Source: Nitrosomonas stercoris (GTDB lineage Bacteria > Pseudomonadota > Gammaproteobacteria > Burkholderiales > Nitrosomonadaceae). Taken from it: a stretch of 64,000 nucleotides of DNA. This document shows, one piece after another, positions 24,274-33,801 of this stretch. Within the stretch, counting starts at the first letter, position 1; every line of letters begins with the position of its first letter. Where the stretch lies: positions 124,001 to 188,000 of the forward strand of contig AP019755.1 in assembly GCA_006742785.1 (NCBI GenBank). The letters run 5' to 3'. The notes under the pieces are model-generated. The model saw nothing but the letters and a program-made list of their open reading frames with translations, was not told the DNA's origin and ran no database searches. The position numbers and the translations under genes are program-made.

Positions 24274-24447
24274 ATGAAGCGACAGGAGCGAGCCGTTTTG
24301 GATCTATTAAGAGAGCAACCACTTTCAACGTTCGAGCTGCGCGAACGGGGGTATCTGATCGACACGGTTCACCAGACCGAATTTGATGGGCATGGGCACA
24401 GGCATTACGCGGTTGCGAGATATTTTTTACGAGGGGAGCAAAGATGA
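24274..24447 (+). CDS. Small winged-helix-like protein
   Basis: A 57-residue protein (MKRQERAVLDLLREQPLSTFELRERGYL). The N-terminal LLREQPLSTFELRERG reads as a helix-turn-helix, and the C-terminal HGHRHYAVARYFLRG as the wing, like small phage winged-helix proteins. It is the first gene of the third operon with a near-perfect Shine-Dalgarno sequence, and its stop overlaps the next start by four bases (ATGA). Confidence 0.7.
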   Translation: MKRQERAVLDLLREQPLSTFELRERGYLIDTVHQTEFDGHGHRHYAVARYFLRGEQR

Positions 24448-25049
24448 AGAAAGCATTAGAAGCAAAAGAAACCGCTGAGGCAAAGGTGACCCAGCTTAGG
24501 GTCTCACTCGCACAGCTTGATGAGCAAATCGCTGCTGGCGACACAGTAGATTATGATAAGTTGCTGGTCGATGTTGTTAGCAACGAGCCCGACTCGAGCA
24601 AGAACGATGCTGAACTGAGAAAGGTGCTGAAGAAAAAACAGGCATGGCAAGACACGCGTGCAATGCTGGACGCAAAGCGTTCTGTTCAGGAAGCAGCTTT
24701 GCAACAATGCACGGTGGACGTTATCGCAGCAAACGAGGCCATCGCGAGCGAGCGCCATGCAGACATTCTAAAAGAGATGCGCGATTGCGCAAAATCAGCG
24801 TTACTCGATTGGCATAATTTGGCTGGGTTGATTGAGCAGTACGCTGAACTCAAGCAGCGCGCGCTTGCAGAGATCCCACGCGGCCCGGCCGAAACACTTT
24901 ACTCGCCGCAGTGCGCAGAACTGCAGAAGGTTGCCGGTGAAATGGTGATGAAGGGACGCACGCTTGGGAGCGCAGCTACTGGTTCGATTGTTAGTGGGTA
25001 TCGCGGGATGGGTGATGTTTTGGAGGAGATTGGAAATGATAATAAGTAA
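24444..25049 (+). CDS. Coiled-coil protein of unknown function
   Basis: A 201-residue protein with a long charged helical N-terminal half (KALEAKETAEAKVTQLRVSLAQLDEQIA and following), predicted to form coiled coils up to about residue 130. The C-terminal part has several Gly residues (GRTLGSAATGSIVSGYRGMG). It overlaps the previous gene by four bases and the next by 14. No family is recognised. Coiled-coil proteins in such elements often interfere with helper-phage functions, but nothing here shows that directly. Confidence 0.6.
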   Translation: MKKALEAKETAEAKVTQLRVSLAQLDEQIAAGDTVDYDKLLVDVVSNEPDSSKNDAELRKVLKKKQAWQDTRAMLDAKRSVQEAALQQCTVDVIAANEAIASERHADILKEMRDCAKSALLDWHNLAGLIEQYAELKQRALAEIPRGPAETLYSPQCAELQKVAGEMVMKGRTLGSAATGSIVSGYRGMGDVLEEIGNDNK

Positions 25050-25296
25050 AGCACAATGGCATAACCTTTATGAGGTTGAAGATGAGGATGAGCAAAGCAA
25101 CATAGCGCGGGATGGCGATATTTTGATTGCGCCGCGGCTGATCATGGACGCAAGGCAGGTACGCACGCGAGCACACACACGCGCCAGCGAGCAAGCACGC
25201 CAACAGTACATTAATCGCATGTTTGGTGATCAGCGACCTGTTGCTGCGACTGACGCGCGAGAGGCTTATATCAAGCGGCTGCGGAGAGCCTGCTAA
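25036..25296 (+). CDS. Unknown protein, last gene of the third operon
   Basis: An 86-residue protein starting MIISKAQWHNLYEVEDEDEQ at an ATG with GGA just before it. It overlaps the coiled-coil gene by 14 bases. The acidic N-terminus is followed by a basic Arg-rich C-terminal half (RQVRTRAHTRASEQARQQYINRMFG). No family is recognised. Confidence 0.6.
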   Translation: MIISKAQWHNLYEVEDEDEQSNIARDGDILIAPRLIMDARQVRTRAHTRASEQARQQYINRMFGDQRPVAATDAREAYIKRLRRAC

Positions 25297-25346
25297 TGCC
25301 AGCGCGTAGCGCAAGCACCAGTCTGTAATACGCAACATGACACACC

Positions 25347-25374
25347 AGCCCGGCTAACGATCGGGCTTTTTTTT
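25347..25374 (+). terminator. Strong terminator at the right end of the element
   Basis: AGCCCG and CGGGCT form a 6-bp GC stem around a nine-base loop, followed by eight T. It closes the third operon and insulates the tRNA, which is read from the other strand. Confidence 0.9.
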
Positions 25375-25380
25375 GTTGAT

Positions 25381-25404
25381 TCTGCTTACAAAGTGCTTAC
25401 AAAA
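25381..25404 (+). repeat. Candidate integrase arm site, right copy
   Basis: An exact copy of the 24-bp tandem 11-mer sequence at 18269-18292, in the same orientation, about 53 bp inside the right attachment repeat. Confidence 0.6.
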
Positions 25405-25457
25405 TTCCAAAATGTGCAGCACTCAAATTCGGGTAACTTTGTAAACCATTGATTTAA

Positions 25458-25533
25458 TGGTGCCGGCAGTAAGAGTTGAACTCACGACCTTCTGATTACA
25501 AATCAGCTGCTCTACCAACTGAGCTATGCCGGC
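25458..25533 (-). tRNA. tRNA-Thr(TGT)
   Basis: On the minus strand the sequence folds as a complete 76-nt tRNA: acceptor stem GCCGGCA pairing with TGCCGGC, D arm AGCTCAGTTGGTAGAGC, anticodon stem-loop CTGATTTGTAATCAG with anticodon TGT, and T arm GTGAGTTCAACTCTTAC, ending with encoded CCA. Its 3' 47 bases are repeated at 18106-18152, showing that this gene is the integration site of the element to its left. It follows sspB in the same direction with 15 bases between. Confidence 0.96.
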
Positions 25534-25548
25534 AAAATAAATAGCGGA

Positions 25549-25992
25549 TTATTTTACAACTTTTAAGGTTACTTTGCCACGTCGCTTATTTCTAGCCGAC
25601 GTAGGTTTTTCTTCCTTTTTTTCTTTCGATAAAATATTATCGGCATCAACTGCTTCTTCGTTTACTTTTTCTGCACTCGTTTCTGTAATGAAAGTAAATC
25701 CTTGACCTGATTCTCGTGCAAATATTGCCACAACCGCTTCGATATCAATATCAGTTCTTTTTTCGACGCCACTAAAACGCGTTAAAAACTGAATTGATTC
25801 GTTATCAATCAATAGATTATTAACTGATTGCATGCTGATATTGAGCGTTACTTTGTTTTCCGCAAACAAATTTTCTGGAATGCCTGTACAGCCTTCTTCG
25901 AGTACTGAAATATAAGGAGTAAACCCATTATCAACACACCATTCATAAATGGCACGCATCAAATAAGGCTTCATTGAAGAAATATTACTCAT
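25549..25992 (-). CDS. sspB: ClpXP specificity-enhancing factor SspB
   Basis: A 147-residue adaptor. The dimer/substrate-binding domain (KPYLMRAIYEWCVDNGFTPYISV, residues 8-30, and the FSGVEKRTDIDIEAVVAIFARESGQG block) is followed by a flexible acidic linker. The end GKVTLKVVK is the short ClpX-binding tail. SspB delivers ssrA-tagged proteins to ClpXP. It follows sspA with no gap. Confidence 0.95.
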   Translation of the reverse strand: MSNISSMKPYLMRAIYEWCVDNGFTPYISVLEEGCTGIPENLFAENKVTLNISMQSVNNLLIDNESIQFLTRFSGVEKRTDIDIEAVVAIFARESGQGFTFITETSAEKVNEEAVDADNILSKEKKEEKPTSARNKRRGKVTLKVVK

Positions 25993-26592
25993 TTATTTGC
26001 GCATCAATTTCTCAGCTGGTGTCAGTGCTTCGATAAATAACGGCCTGCTAAACAGTCTTTCTGCATATTTTAGCAGCGGCGCAGCTTGTTTGGGCAACTT
26101 GATTCCGTAATGATCAAGCCGCCATAGCAATGGAGCAATGGCTACATCCAACATGGTGTAATCATCTCCCAACATGTATTTTTGTTTATCCAGGATGGGG
26201 GCGATCATTGCCAGGCCATTTGCCATTTCTGTACGCGCTTTATCTGCAGCTTTCTGGCTTCCTTGTTCAAGAGTTTCAATATGTCTAAAAAACTCTTTCT
26301 CGAATCTGTGCAAAAACAATCGTGCACGTGCACGTGTTACTGGTTCAGCTGGCATTAGTTGAGGATGAGGAAAACGATCATCAATATATTCATTAATGAT
26401 GTTTGCCTCATACAGTATCAAGTCTCTCTCAACCAAAATCGGTATATTGCCGTGCGAACTAATGGCAGCAACATCTTCAGGTACATTATTAGGATCCACA
26501 TCAATTACCTGAAAATCCATGTCCTTTTCGTGTAATACAATACGGCACCGATGACTAAAAGGACAAGTTGCCGTTGAATATAATGTCATCAT
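25993..26592 (-). CDS. sspA: Stringent starvation protein A
   Basis: A 199-residue GST-fold protein: MMTLYSTATCPFSHRCRIVLHEK (thioredoxin-like half), NIPILVERDLILYEANIINEYIDDRFPHPQLMP, then a helical C-terminal half. SspA binds RNA polymerase and helps survival in starvation and acid. It is followed directly by sspB and preceded by petC, the usual order in this class. Confidence 0.94.
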   Translation of the reverse strand: MMTLYSTATCPFSHRCRIVLHEKDMDFQVIDVDPNNVPEDVAAISSHGNIPILVERDLILYEANIINEYIDDRFPHPQLMPAEPVTRARARLFLHRFEKEFFRHIETLEQGSQKAADKARTEMANGLAMIAPILDKQKYMLGDDYTMLDVAIAPLLWRLDHYGIKLPKQAAPLLKYAERLFSRPLFIEALTPAEKLMRK

Positions 26593-26646
26593 ATTTCTGT
26601 AATTAATTATACATTACAGAAAATAGAAGAGAATTTAGCAAAATTC

Positions 26647-27345
26647 TCAATGTATATCTCTCCAATATTCTTTCTTAAGTAAGTAGGTTAATCCCAACAT
26701 GCCAAACAGAAACAGCAAGACAATTGTTCCAAGTTCTTTACGATAAGCTGCATGTGGTTCGCCTAAATAGACCATGTAGTTAACCAAATCAGCTACAAAT
26801 TTATCGTATTCTTCACTTGTCATCGTACCTGGTTTCGTTACAACCAGACTATTTGTTCCTGAATCAAGTACTTGCCAACCTTGTAGGTGATGGAGTACAT
26901 GTGGCATGGCAACTTTATCAAAAATCAGATTGTTCCAACCACTATAAGTTTCTGAATCTTGATAAAAAGTGCGTAAATATGTGTATAGCCAATCTGCGCC
27001 ACGAGATCTTGCAATAACTGAGAGATCAGGAGGCGCTACGCCAAACCATTGTTCTGCTTCTTTTTTTCTCATCGAAGCTTCCATCAGGTCTCCAGTTTTT
27101 TGCCCAGTACGAATAAGCTCAGTACGAATATCCTCCTCGCTCATTCCAATGTCACCATGACGATTGTAGCGCATGAAATCGGCACCATGACAAGTCAAGC
27201 AATAGTCAACAAAACTAACGGCACCGCGCTTTAACGACTCCTTATCAGCCCTATCAATAGGGGCTTTGTCTAATACCTCCCCAGAAGAATGTACGACAAA
27301 CGGAGTTAGTAAAATAGCCAGCAATAAAATTTTTATCGTTCTCAT
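26647..27345 (-). CDS. petC: Cytochrome c1 of the bc1 complex
   Basis: A 232-residue protein with an N-terminal signal peptide, the haem-c motif CLTCH at about residues 49-53, the c1 conserved GVAPPDLSVIARSRG and WNNLIFDKVAMPHVL (Met ligand) regions, and a C-terminal membrane anchor (TIVLLFLFGMLGLTYLL). It hands electrons from the Rieske protein to soluble cytochromes. It overlaps petB by four bases. Confidence 0.95.
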   Translation of the reverse strand: MRTIKILLLAILLTPFVVHSSGEVLDKAPIDRADKESLKRGAVSFVDYCLTCHGADFMRYNRHGDIGMSEEDIRTELIRTGQKTGDLMEASMRKKEAEQWFGVAPPDLSVIARSRGADWLYTYLRTFYQDSETYSGWNNLIFDKVAMPHVLHHLQGWQVLDSGTNSLVVTKPGTMTSEEYDKFVADLVNYMVYLGEPHAAYRKELGTIVLLFLFGMLGLTYLLKKEYWRDIH

Positions 27346-28589
27346 TTTGTTACGTTCTTCGGTTCAGGTTTAACTTTATCTATTTTGCTATACCACGGCA
27401 TCAATAGAAAGAAAGCAAAATAAATCACAGTGAAAATTTGTGCCAATACAGTACGCAAAGGTGTGACTGTCTCGGTTCCTAACCAGCCTAGTACAAAGAA
27501 ACTGATTACAAAAAGAGTCAATGCGATTTTAAAATAGGGCCCTTTATAACGAATTGATTTAACAGGGCTACGATCCAGCCAAGGCAAGAAGCAAAATATG
27601 ACTACTGCTGCTGCCATCAAGATTACCCCCCACAACTTAGCATCCACCCCAAGAAAATTCACTGTTACTGCACGTAACATGGAATAAAAAGGTGTGAAAT
27701 ACCATACTGGAGCAATATGATCTGGCGTGCTTAACGGATTGGCCGGTATGAAGTTATTGTCCTCCAGGAAGTAACCACCCATTTCCGGAGCAAAGAAAAT
27801 AATCCCACAAAATACAATTAGGAAACCTATTACTCCAAAAATATCTTTAACCGTGTAGTAAGGATGAAATGGAATACCATCAACCGGAATACCTGTTTCA
27901 GGATCTTTATTCTCTTTAATTTCAATACCATCAGGGTTATTTGAACCTGTTTCATGCAGCGCAATAATATGCACAAACACCAGCACCACAATCAATACAG
28001 GGAGTGTTACTACGTGATAAGCAAAGAATCGGTTCAAGGCAGCATCTGACAACAAAAAGTCACCCAAAATCCAATTGGATAATGTATCACCGATTACCGG
28101 TATAGCGCCAAACATACTCACGATAACCTGGGCACCCCAGTAGGACATTTGTCCCCATGGCAGGATATAACCTGTAAAGGCCAGACTCATCAGCACGAAA
28201 AATATGGCCATACCAATCAGCCATAGTAATTCGCGTGGCTTACGATAGGATCCATACATCATGCCACGGAACATATGCAGATAGACCACCACAAAGAACA
28301 TGGAAGCGCCAGTTGAATGCATATATCTGATCAACCAGCCAAAATCAACATCCCGCATAATGTATTCAACTGATGCAAAAGCCATTCCCGCATCAGGTTT
28401 GTAGCTCATTGTTAGAAAAATACCGGTTAACAACTGATTAACCAGCACTAACAGAGCTAGTGAACCGAAGTAATACCAGAAGTTAAAATTCTTGGGGGCA
28501 TAATATTCAGCCAGATGTGCCTTCCAAGTAACTGTCAGCGGATAGCGTCGATCTATCCACTCCATTATTGAATTTTGTTTTTTTTCCAT
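27342..28589 (-). CDS. petB: Cytochrome b of the bc1 complex
   Basis: About 415 residues with eight hydrophobic helices. Haem ligands lie in RYMHSTGASMFFVVVYLHMFRG and FFAYHVVTLPVLIVVLVFVHIIALHE. The Qo-site motif usually PEWY reads PVWY here. The frame is open to 28637, but I chose the ATG at 28589 (MEKKQNSIMEWIDRRYPL), which lies one base after the petA stop and matches the family start. It works with petA and petC in quinol oxidation. Confidence 0.95.
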   Translation of the reverse strand: MEKKQNSIMEWIDRRYPLTVTWKAHLAEYYAPKNFNFWYYFGSLALLVLVNQLLTGIFLTMSYKPDAGMAFASVEYIMRDVDFGWLIRYMHSTGASMFFVVVYLHMFRGMMYGSYRKPRELLWLIGMAIFFVLMSLAFTGYILPWGQMSYWGAQVIVSMFGAIPVIGDTLSNWILGDFLLSDAALNRFFAYHVVTLPVLIVVLVFVHIIALHETGSNNPDGIEIKENKDPETGIPVDGIPFHPYYTVKDIFGVIGFLIVFCGIIFFAPEMGGYFLEDNNFIPANPLSTPDHIAPVWYFTPFYSMLRAVTVNFLGVDAKLWGVILMAAAVVIFCFLPWLDRSPVKSIRYKGPYFKIALTLFVISFFVLGWLGTETVTPLRTVLAQIFTVIYFAFFLLMPWYSKIDKVKPEPKNVTK

Positions 28590-28590
28590 T

Positions 28591-29196
28591 TTAGGCAGAC
28601 TCTTTACTGTCAGAACCAACCAAAAGTCGGTTGTCACTTAAATAAGTATACGGAGGGATTTCCAGATTAGAAGGAGCTGGAACATTCTTGTAAACACGCC
28701 CAGCCAAATCAAATTTTGATCCATGACAAGGACAGAAAAAACCGCCCAGCCAATCATCCCCTAAATCAGCAGGCCCTATGTCCTTACGAAATACCGGAGA
28801 ACATCCAAGATGGGTACAGATACCTATTACCACCAATATTTCGGGCTTGATTGATCTTGTAATGTTTTTAGCATATGCAGGCTGCTGATCTCTTTCAGAA
28901 TCCGGATCAGCTAACTGGTCGTTTAATTTTTCCAGTGTGTCCAACATTTCAGGTGTTCGCTTGAGCACCCAAACAGGTTTGCCTCTCCATTCAGCCGTCA
29001 GCAACATACCAGGTTCCAATTTGCTGATATCTACTTCAACTGGTGCACCTGCTGCCTTGGCACGCTCACTTGGCATCATGCTACGTAAAAAAGGAGTAGC
29101 TATACCCGCACCAGCCACTGCACCAGCAACTGAAGTAGCCACCAGTAAGAAGCGGCGTCGCCCGCTCATCTTTTCGTTATCACTGCTGTCTGTCAT
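28591..29196 (-). CDS. petA: Rieske iron-sulfur protein of the bc1 complex
   Basis: A 201-residue protein with a Tat-type N-terminal anchor (SGRRRFLLVATSVAGAVAGAG, residues 11-31) and the two Rieske motifs CTHLGC and CPCHGS that bind the 2Fe-2S cluster. It is the first gene of petABC. Confidence 0.96.
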   Translation of the reverse strand: MTDSSDNEKMSGRRRFLLVATSVAGAVAGAGIATPFLRSMMPSERAKAAGAPVEVDISKLEPGMLLTAEWRGKPVWVLKRTPEMLDTLEKLNDQLADPDSERDQQPAYAKNITRSIKPEILVVIGICTHLGCSPVFRKDIGPADLGDDWLGGFFCPCHGSKFDLAGRVYKNVPAPSNLEIPPYTYLSDNRLLVGSDSKESA

Positions 29197-29273
29197 TTTC
29201 TAACAATTCCATTTTATTAGTTTCCTGCTAACCAAATTACACCTAACTCTGGCACCTTAAAACATATAAATTC

Positions 29274-29308
29274 CTAAAATGGCACCCCTTCAAAGCGGGG
29301 CCATTTTA
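29274..29308. terminator. Hairpin upstream of petA
   Basis: A long stem (AAAATGGCACCCC pairing with GGGGCCATTTT) around a six- to eight-base loop between secA and petA. It can act as a terminator of readthrough from secA or as a leader structure of petA. Confidence 0.5.
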
Positions 29309-29406
29309 GCACAGACTATACCTATGGAGATAGACTGATCTAACTAATTAAAACAAATGATACACATGAGGAAACATCAGATTTTACTCGTGCCTTGACA
29401 CGTAAA

Positions 29407-29428
29407 AACAGTGTAAAGCTGTTTTTTA
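29407..29428 (-). terminator. Terminator after secA
   Basis: On the minus strand AAAAACAG and CTGTTTTT pair around a seven-base loop, about 32 bases after the secA stop. The T-run forms part of the right arm. Confidence 0.6.
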
Positions 29429-29460
29429 GCTGTCATTATTTTCAAGATATTATTCTTGAT

Positions 29461-32190
29461 TTAGCTTAATTTGCCATGACATTGTTTATATTTCTTACCC
29501 GAGCCGCAAGGACATGGTGCATTACGTCCTATTTTATTTCCTTTGCGCACAAAAGGTTGTTGCTTAATATCAGATTCTTCAGATGCAGATTGTGATTCAC
29601 CTTCCATCCCACTATAGGCTGCGTGATGATATTGTACATTCTGTGGAGAAGCAGTTTCCGATACGGCTTCAACTTGTTCTTCATTTCTGATTTGTACTGT
29701 TATCAAAACCTTTGTGACATCTGATTTAATAACATCCAGCATATTTGAGAACAAATCAAAAGCTTCTCTTTTGTATTCCTGCTTGGGATTTTGCTGGGCA
29801 TAACCGCGCAAATGAATTCCTTGCCTTAGATGATCAAGAGCTGCCAAGTGCTCGCGCCAATGTGAATCTATGCTGTGCAACATGACCATGCGTTCATATT
29901 GCCCCATTACTTCTGCACCAACCTGATCCACCTTGCCCTGATAATAAGTACTGACAAATTCCACGATCCGTTTACGTAAACTTTCCTCGTGCAGTTCACT
30001 ATCTTCTTCCAGCCATTGTTGAATGGAGAGTTGCAGATTAAATTCATTTGCTAATGCTTTTTCCAAACCCGGAATATCCCATTGCTCCTCGATACTCTGT
30101 TCTGGAATGTACAGACTAATCAAGTCGCTGACCACGCTTTCCCGAATAGCACTAATAGTTTCCGAGATACCTTGTTCAGCATCTAGCAACTCGTTGCGCT
30201 GTTCATAAATAACCTTACGCTGATCGTTCGCTACATCATCATATTCCAGCAGTTGTTTACGAATATCAAAGTTTCTGGCTTCAACTTTCTTCTGCGCGTT
30301 TTCTATTGCGCGCGTCACCCAAGGGTGCTCAATGGCCTCACCTTCTGGCATGTTTAAACGATCCATGATACTGGCCACACGATCAGAAGCAAAAATACGT
30401 AACAATGGATCTTCCAGGGAAAGATAAAAACGACTGGAACCCGGATCTCCCTGACGACCAGAACGCCCACGCAGCTGATTATCAATACGGCGTGATTCGT
30501 GTCGTTCTGTTCCGATGATGTGCAACCCGCCTAATTTGATTACCTCATCATGCCTAACTTTCCAGGCTTGGCGTAATTCTTCTATTTTTTTGTTCTTGGC
30601 AGCCTCATCAAGTGCCTCATCTGCCTGGATAGAACTGATTTCCAGCTCCAAACTACCACCCAATACAATATCTGTTCCTCGCCCAGCCATATTGGTAGCA
30701 ATAGTCACCATCTTGGGCCGCCCAGCTTGCGCAATAATATCGGCCTCTCGCTCGTGCTGTTTGGCATTCAATACTTGATGCGGGAGTTTTTCCTTAGTGA
30801 GCAGAGAGGCAAGCAGCTCATTATTTTCAATTGAACCCGTTCCAACTAAAACCGGTTGTCCACGCGTATAACAATCCTTGATGTCAGCAATAATTGCCTG
30901 ATATTTTTCCTTGGTGGTGCGAAACACCTGATCCATACGATCTTCACGTGCGATCGGTCGATGGGTTGGAATAACAACCGTTTCTAATCCATAAATTTGC
31001 TCGAATTCAAATGCTTCAGTATCAGCCGTTCCCGTCATCCCAGCTAGTTTTTCATACATTCTGAAATAATTCTGGAAGGTAATGGAAGCCAGTGTTTGGT
31101 TTTCTTTCTGGATGGAAACATTTTCCTTGGCTTCGACTGCTTGATGCAATCCTTCTGACCAGCGTCTACCTGGCATTAAACGGCCAGTAAATTCATCAAC
31201 AATAACCACTTCGTCATTTTGCACAACATAATGTTCGTCGCGGTTATATAGCGCGTGTGCACGTAATCCCGCATTAAAATAATGAATGAGAGTAATATTG
31301 GCTGGGTCGTACAAACCAGAGCCAGCAGTCAATAAGCCTGCTTCACTCAATAGTTTCTCAGCATGAATAAACCCTTCTTCACTCAATAACACTTGTTGTG
31401 TTTTTTCATCCACACTGTAATCACCCGGGCTTTCCTCATTTTTTTGCCGAGTCATATGTGGAATCAAGGTGTTGATCCGTTTATAAATACCGGTATCCCC
31501 TTCAGCCATCCCGGAAATGATTAAAGGTGTACGCGCTTCGTCGATGAGAATCGAATCCACCTCATCCACAATAGCAAAGTTAAGTGCGCGTTGTACCCGC
31601 TCACCACGATGCCCCACCATATTGTCACGCAAGTAATCAAACCCATATTCATTATTGGTGCCGTAGGTGATATCAGCACCATAGGCAGCCTGTTTTTCTT
31701 CGTGTGGCATTTGTGATAAAACCACTCCCACAGTCATGCCAAGAAATTGGTAAATCTGCCCCATCCACTCCGCATCACGCTTGGCTAGATAATCGTTTAC
31801 CGTAACGATGTGCACGCCTTTTCCAGAAAGTGCATTGAGATAAATAGGCAAAGTGGCCATAAGCGTCTTTCCTTCACCTGTACGCATTTCCGCAATATTG
31901 CCTTCATGCAATACCATGCCGCCAATTAGCTGTACATCGAAGTGGCGCATTCCAAGTACACGTTGGCTTGCTTCTCGCACCACAGCAAAGGCTTCTGGCA
32001 GCAGTTGATCCAGCTTTTCACCATTTTCAATACGTTGCTTGAATTCGTTGGTTTTATTGCGCAACTCTTCATCTGATAATGGTGATATAACTGCTTCTAA
32101 TTCATTAATAGCACGAACAATTTTCGAATATTGCTTAATCAGTCGATCATTACGGCTACCAAAAATACCTTTTAGTAAGTTACTCAGCAT
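29461..32190 (-). CDS. secA: Preprotein translocase ATPase SecA
   Basis: A 909-residue protein of normal length. Walker A in [14 protein letters not shown] (about 103-116), DEAD box in [16 protein letters not shown] (about 208-223), helicase motifs [10 protein letters not shown] and [17 protein letters not shown], and a C-terminal zinc-binding tail [14 protein letters not shown]. It drives proteins through SecYEG. The gene is divergent from the DciA-like gene. Confidence 0.98.
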   Translation of the reverse strand: MLSNLLKGIFGSRNDRLIKQYSKIVRAINELEAVISPLSDEELRNKTNEFKQRIENGEKLDQLLPEAFAVVREASQRVLGMRHFDVQLIGGMVLHEGNIAEMRTGEGKTLMATLPIYLNALSGKGVHIVTVNDYLAKRDAEWMGQIYQFLGMTVGVVLSQMPHEEKQAAYGADITYGTNNEYGFDYLRDNMVGHRGERVQRALNFAIVDEVDSILIDEARTPLIISGMAEGDTGIYKRINTLIPHMTRQKNEESPGDYSVDEKTQQVLLSEEGFIHAEKLLSEAGLLTAGSGLYDPANITLIHYFNAGLRAHALYNRDEHYVVQNDEVVIVDEFTGRLMPGRRWSEGLHQAVEAKENVSIQKENQTLASITFQNYFRMYEKLAGMTGTADTEAFEFEQIYGLETVVIPTHRPIAREDRMDQVFRTTKEKYQAIIADIKDCYTRGQPVLVGTGSIENNELLASLLTKEKLPHQVLNAKQHEREADIIAQAGRPKMVTIATNMAGRGTDIVLGGSLELEISSIQADEALDEAAKNKKIEELRQAWKVRHDEVIKLGGLHIIGTERHESRRIDNQLRGRSGRQGDPGSSRFYLSLEDPLLRIFASDRVASIMDRLNMPEGEAIEHPWVTRAIENAQKKVEARNFDIRKQLLEYDDVANDQRKVIYEQRNELLDAEQGISETISAIRESVVSDLISLYIPEQSIEEQWDIPGLEKALANEFNLQLSIQQWLEEDSELHEESLRKRIVEFVSTYYQGKVDQVGAEVMGQYERMVMLHSIDSHWREHLAALDHLRQGIHLRGYAQQNPKQEYKREAFDLFSNMLDVIKSDVTKVLITVQIRNEEQVEAVSETASPQNVQYHHAAYSGMEGESQSASEESDIKQQPFVRKGNKIGRNAPCPCGSGKKYKQCHGKLS

Positions 32191-32610
32191 GGGAAATTAT
32201 TGTTTATCTATTGATAGAAAAAACACTGTAATATAGCTCCAGTTATTCAGCATAACCAGTTTACAGCAGAGGAGTGTTGGACATTATTTGTTGAGCATTG
32301 TCCAGCCCTGAAAATACTACAAGTGGTATGCAAAAAAGCATCGTGGGCAAATATATAGAGATTCAAGTGATACGTATTATATGCGGGCTTTACACATCAA
32401 GGCAGGTTTTTGTTTATTGGCTACGGCAAGTGAGCAGTAACTATACACTTTTGCACTGTTACAAATTAAGATCAAGCATACTATCACAATCGAAATAACA
32501 AACAGAAAAGACAAGATGTCTTTTAGAACAAGCTCAATCTCTCACTAATATGTGTACATCACGACATTAAAGTTGAACTCAAAATACGCTCACACTTAGA
32601 GTAAAACAGC
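32191..32610. other. Intergenic region between secA and the DUF721 gene
   Basis: About 420 bases between divergent genes. The short frame at 32298-32498 is not protein-like. The stretch presumably carries both promoters. I see no RNA gene or strong repeat. Confidence 0.4.
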
Positions 32611-33069
32611 ATGTCTATGCTTAATTTAAATAACTATCTGACATCACTGAGTAACACGCCTGATCATAATCAACTGTTTACGCAGGCTAACCATTTGGTA
32701 AAAGTACAACGGCAGCTACAAGGTATCATTCCCGCCCAATTTAGAAACAGCTACACCGTAGGCAAATATACTGATCATGGCCAGCTGATGATTTATGTAA
32801 ATAATGGTGCCGTTGCAACTCGATTACGTAACAGCGCCCAATCTATTCAGCAAAAAATGAACCAGGCAGGCATTCACGTCGACAGTATCAAGTTTTCTAT
32901 TCAGCCGCAGCTGGTACTTTTACAAAAAAATGATCGCCATATTACCAAGCGGCCACTCAGCCCAGTGGCAATTGAAAACCTGGATCAGCTATCTAGTGCA
33001 CTTCCTTCTCATTCACTGCTGCGAGCTTCTCTGCAAACGTTGCTTGCAAACAGCTATAAAAGAAAGTAG
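32611..33069 (+). CDS. DUF721/DciA-like protein
   Basis: A 152-residue basic protein. LFTQANHLVKVQRQLQGIIPAQFRNSYTVGKYTDHGQLMIYVNNGAVATRLRN is the KH-like core of the DUF721 family, which includes the helicase-loader DciA. The family is commonly next to secA, as here. A role in loading or handling DnaB is inferred from the family. Confidence 0.78.
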   Translation: MSMLNLNNYLTSLSNTPDHNQLFTQANHLVKVQRQLQGIIPAQFRNSYTVGKYTDHGQLMIYVNNGAVATRLRNSAQSIQQKMNQAGIHVDSIKFSIQPQLVLLQKNDRHITKRPLSPVAIENLDQLSSALPSHSLLRASLQTLLANSYKRK

Positions 33070-33084
33070 TTAGTCAAAGATTTA

Positions 33085-33732
33085 TTAGTTTCTCTCCATA
33101 GTACTGATAAATGCATTGGCTTCATTGATAGATTGCTCCATCGCCTCTACCAATGTAGAAACGTTAGATTGCAGGAGCTGCAGTTCACCTTTCAAAGAAG
33201 TAATAGCACGTGCATTGAGATTATGTTTCAGATACATCACTTGATCATTAAATACTGTTAATACCGGTTGTATTCGAGATTCTGCATTTTCCATGGAGAC
33301 GATTAACTGTTTGTAATACGATCTGGTGGTATCAAGCTTATTTTGGCTATTTTGCTTTAATGTTGGATTGGAATATTGTGTGATTTCCTGTTCCCACTCT
33401 GCAAACAATGCTGCGGCAACACTTTGAATATCTTCTATCCGGCTTCTGACTTCTTTTGCTTTATCTGCACTGGCTTCATATTCTCGATTCAGTTTCTTGT
33501 ACACTACTTCGAGATCACCACCATCAAAATTAGTAGCGGCAGAAAATTGCTCCAGAGCTGATTTAAATTGCTCCCTTGTTTCTTCCTGGGTATCTCTGGC
33601 TTTTTCTACCCGAGAAACCAGTACGTCTCGCTTAGGGATGCCAATTTTCTCGAGCGCATCGTAATACATACTGGAACAGGCCGTCATTAACATCACTAAT
33701 GCAACCACCAAAACTGGATTCAAATATCTCAT
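33085..33732 (-). CDS. DUF2959 lipoprotein
   Basis: A 215-residue protein with a lipoprotein signal (VALVMLMTACSS, lipobox near Cys-19) and a long helical mature part with heptad-like patterns (EKARDTQEETREQFKSALEQF and following). DUF2959 proteins are predicted periplasmic coiled-coil lipoproteins of unknown role. Its C-terminal end is 15 bases from the convergent DUF721 stop. Confidence 0.8.
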   Translation of the reverse strand: MRYLNPVLVVALVMLMTACSSMYYDALEKIGIPKRDVLVSRVEKARDTQEETREQFKSALEQFSAATNFDGGDLEVVYKKLNREYEASADKAKEVRSRIEDIQSVAAALFAEWEQEITQYSNPTLKQNSQNKLDTTRSYYKQLIVSMENAESRIQPVLTVFNDQVMYLKHNLNARAITSLKGELQLLQSNVSTLVEAMEQSINEANAFISTMERN

Positions 33733-33801
33733 CTAGTCATCCTTAATTTCTAACAAACTTACCGAAAAATAAAATATTAATGTCAACCCAAGACGTAAAA
33801 G

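Larger units (their letters stand above)
18106..25504 (+). mobile_element. Integrative satellite-like element in tRNA-Thr(TGT)
   Basis: The element is bounded by perfect 47-bp direct repeats (18106-18152 and 25458-25504) that correspond to the 3' part of a tRNA-Thr gene, from the anticodon stem to CCA. The intact tRNA lies at the right edge. Between them are an integrase, a toxin-antitoxin operon, a replication operon with AEP-like and SF3-helicase proteins, a candidate iteron origin and a third operon, each group ending in a terminator. No capsid, terminase or conjugation gene is visible. Base composition looks more GC-rich than the surroundings. A P4-like satellite or a small self-replicating island fits best. 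Confidence 0.9.

Noticed and set aside
32298..32498. 66-residue open frame between secA and the DUF721 gene
   Set aside because: No family, no ribosome site and position in a divergent promoter region argue against a gene.
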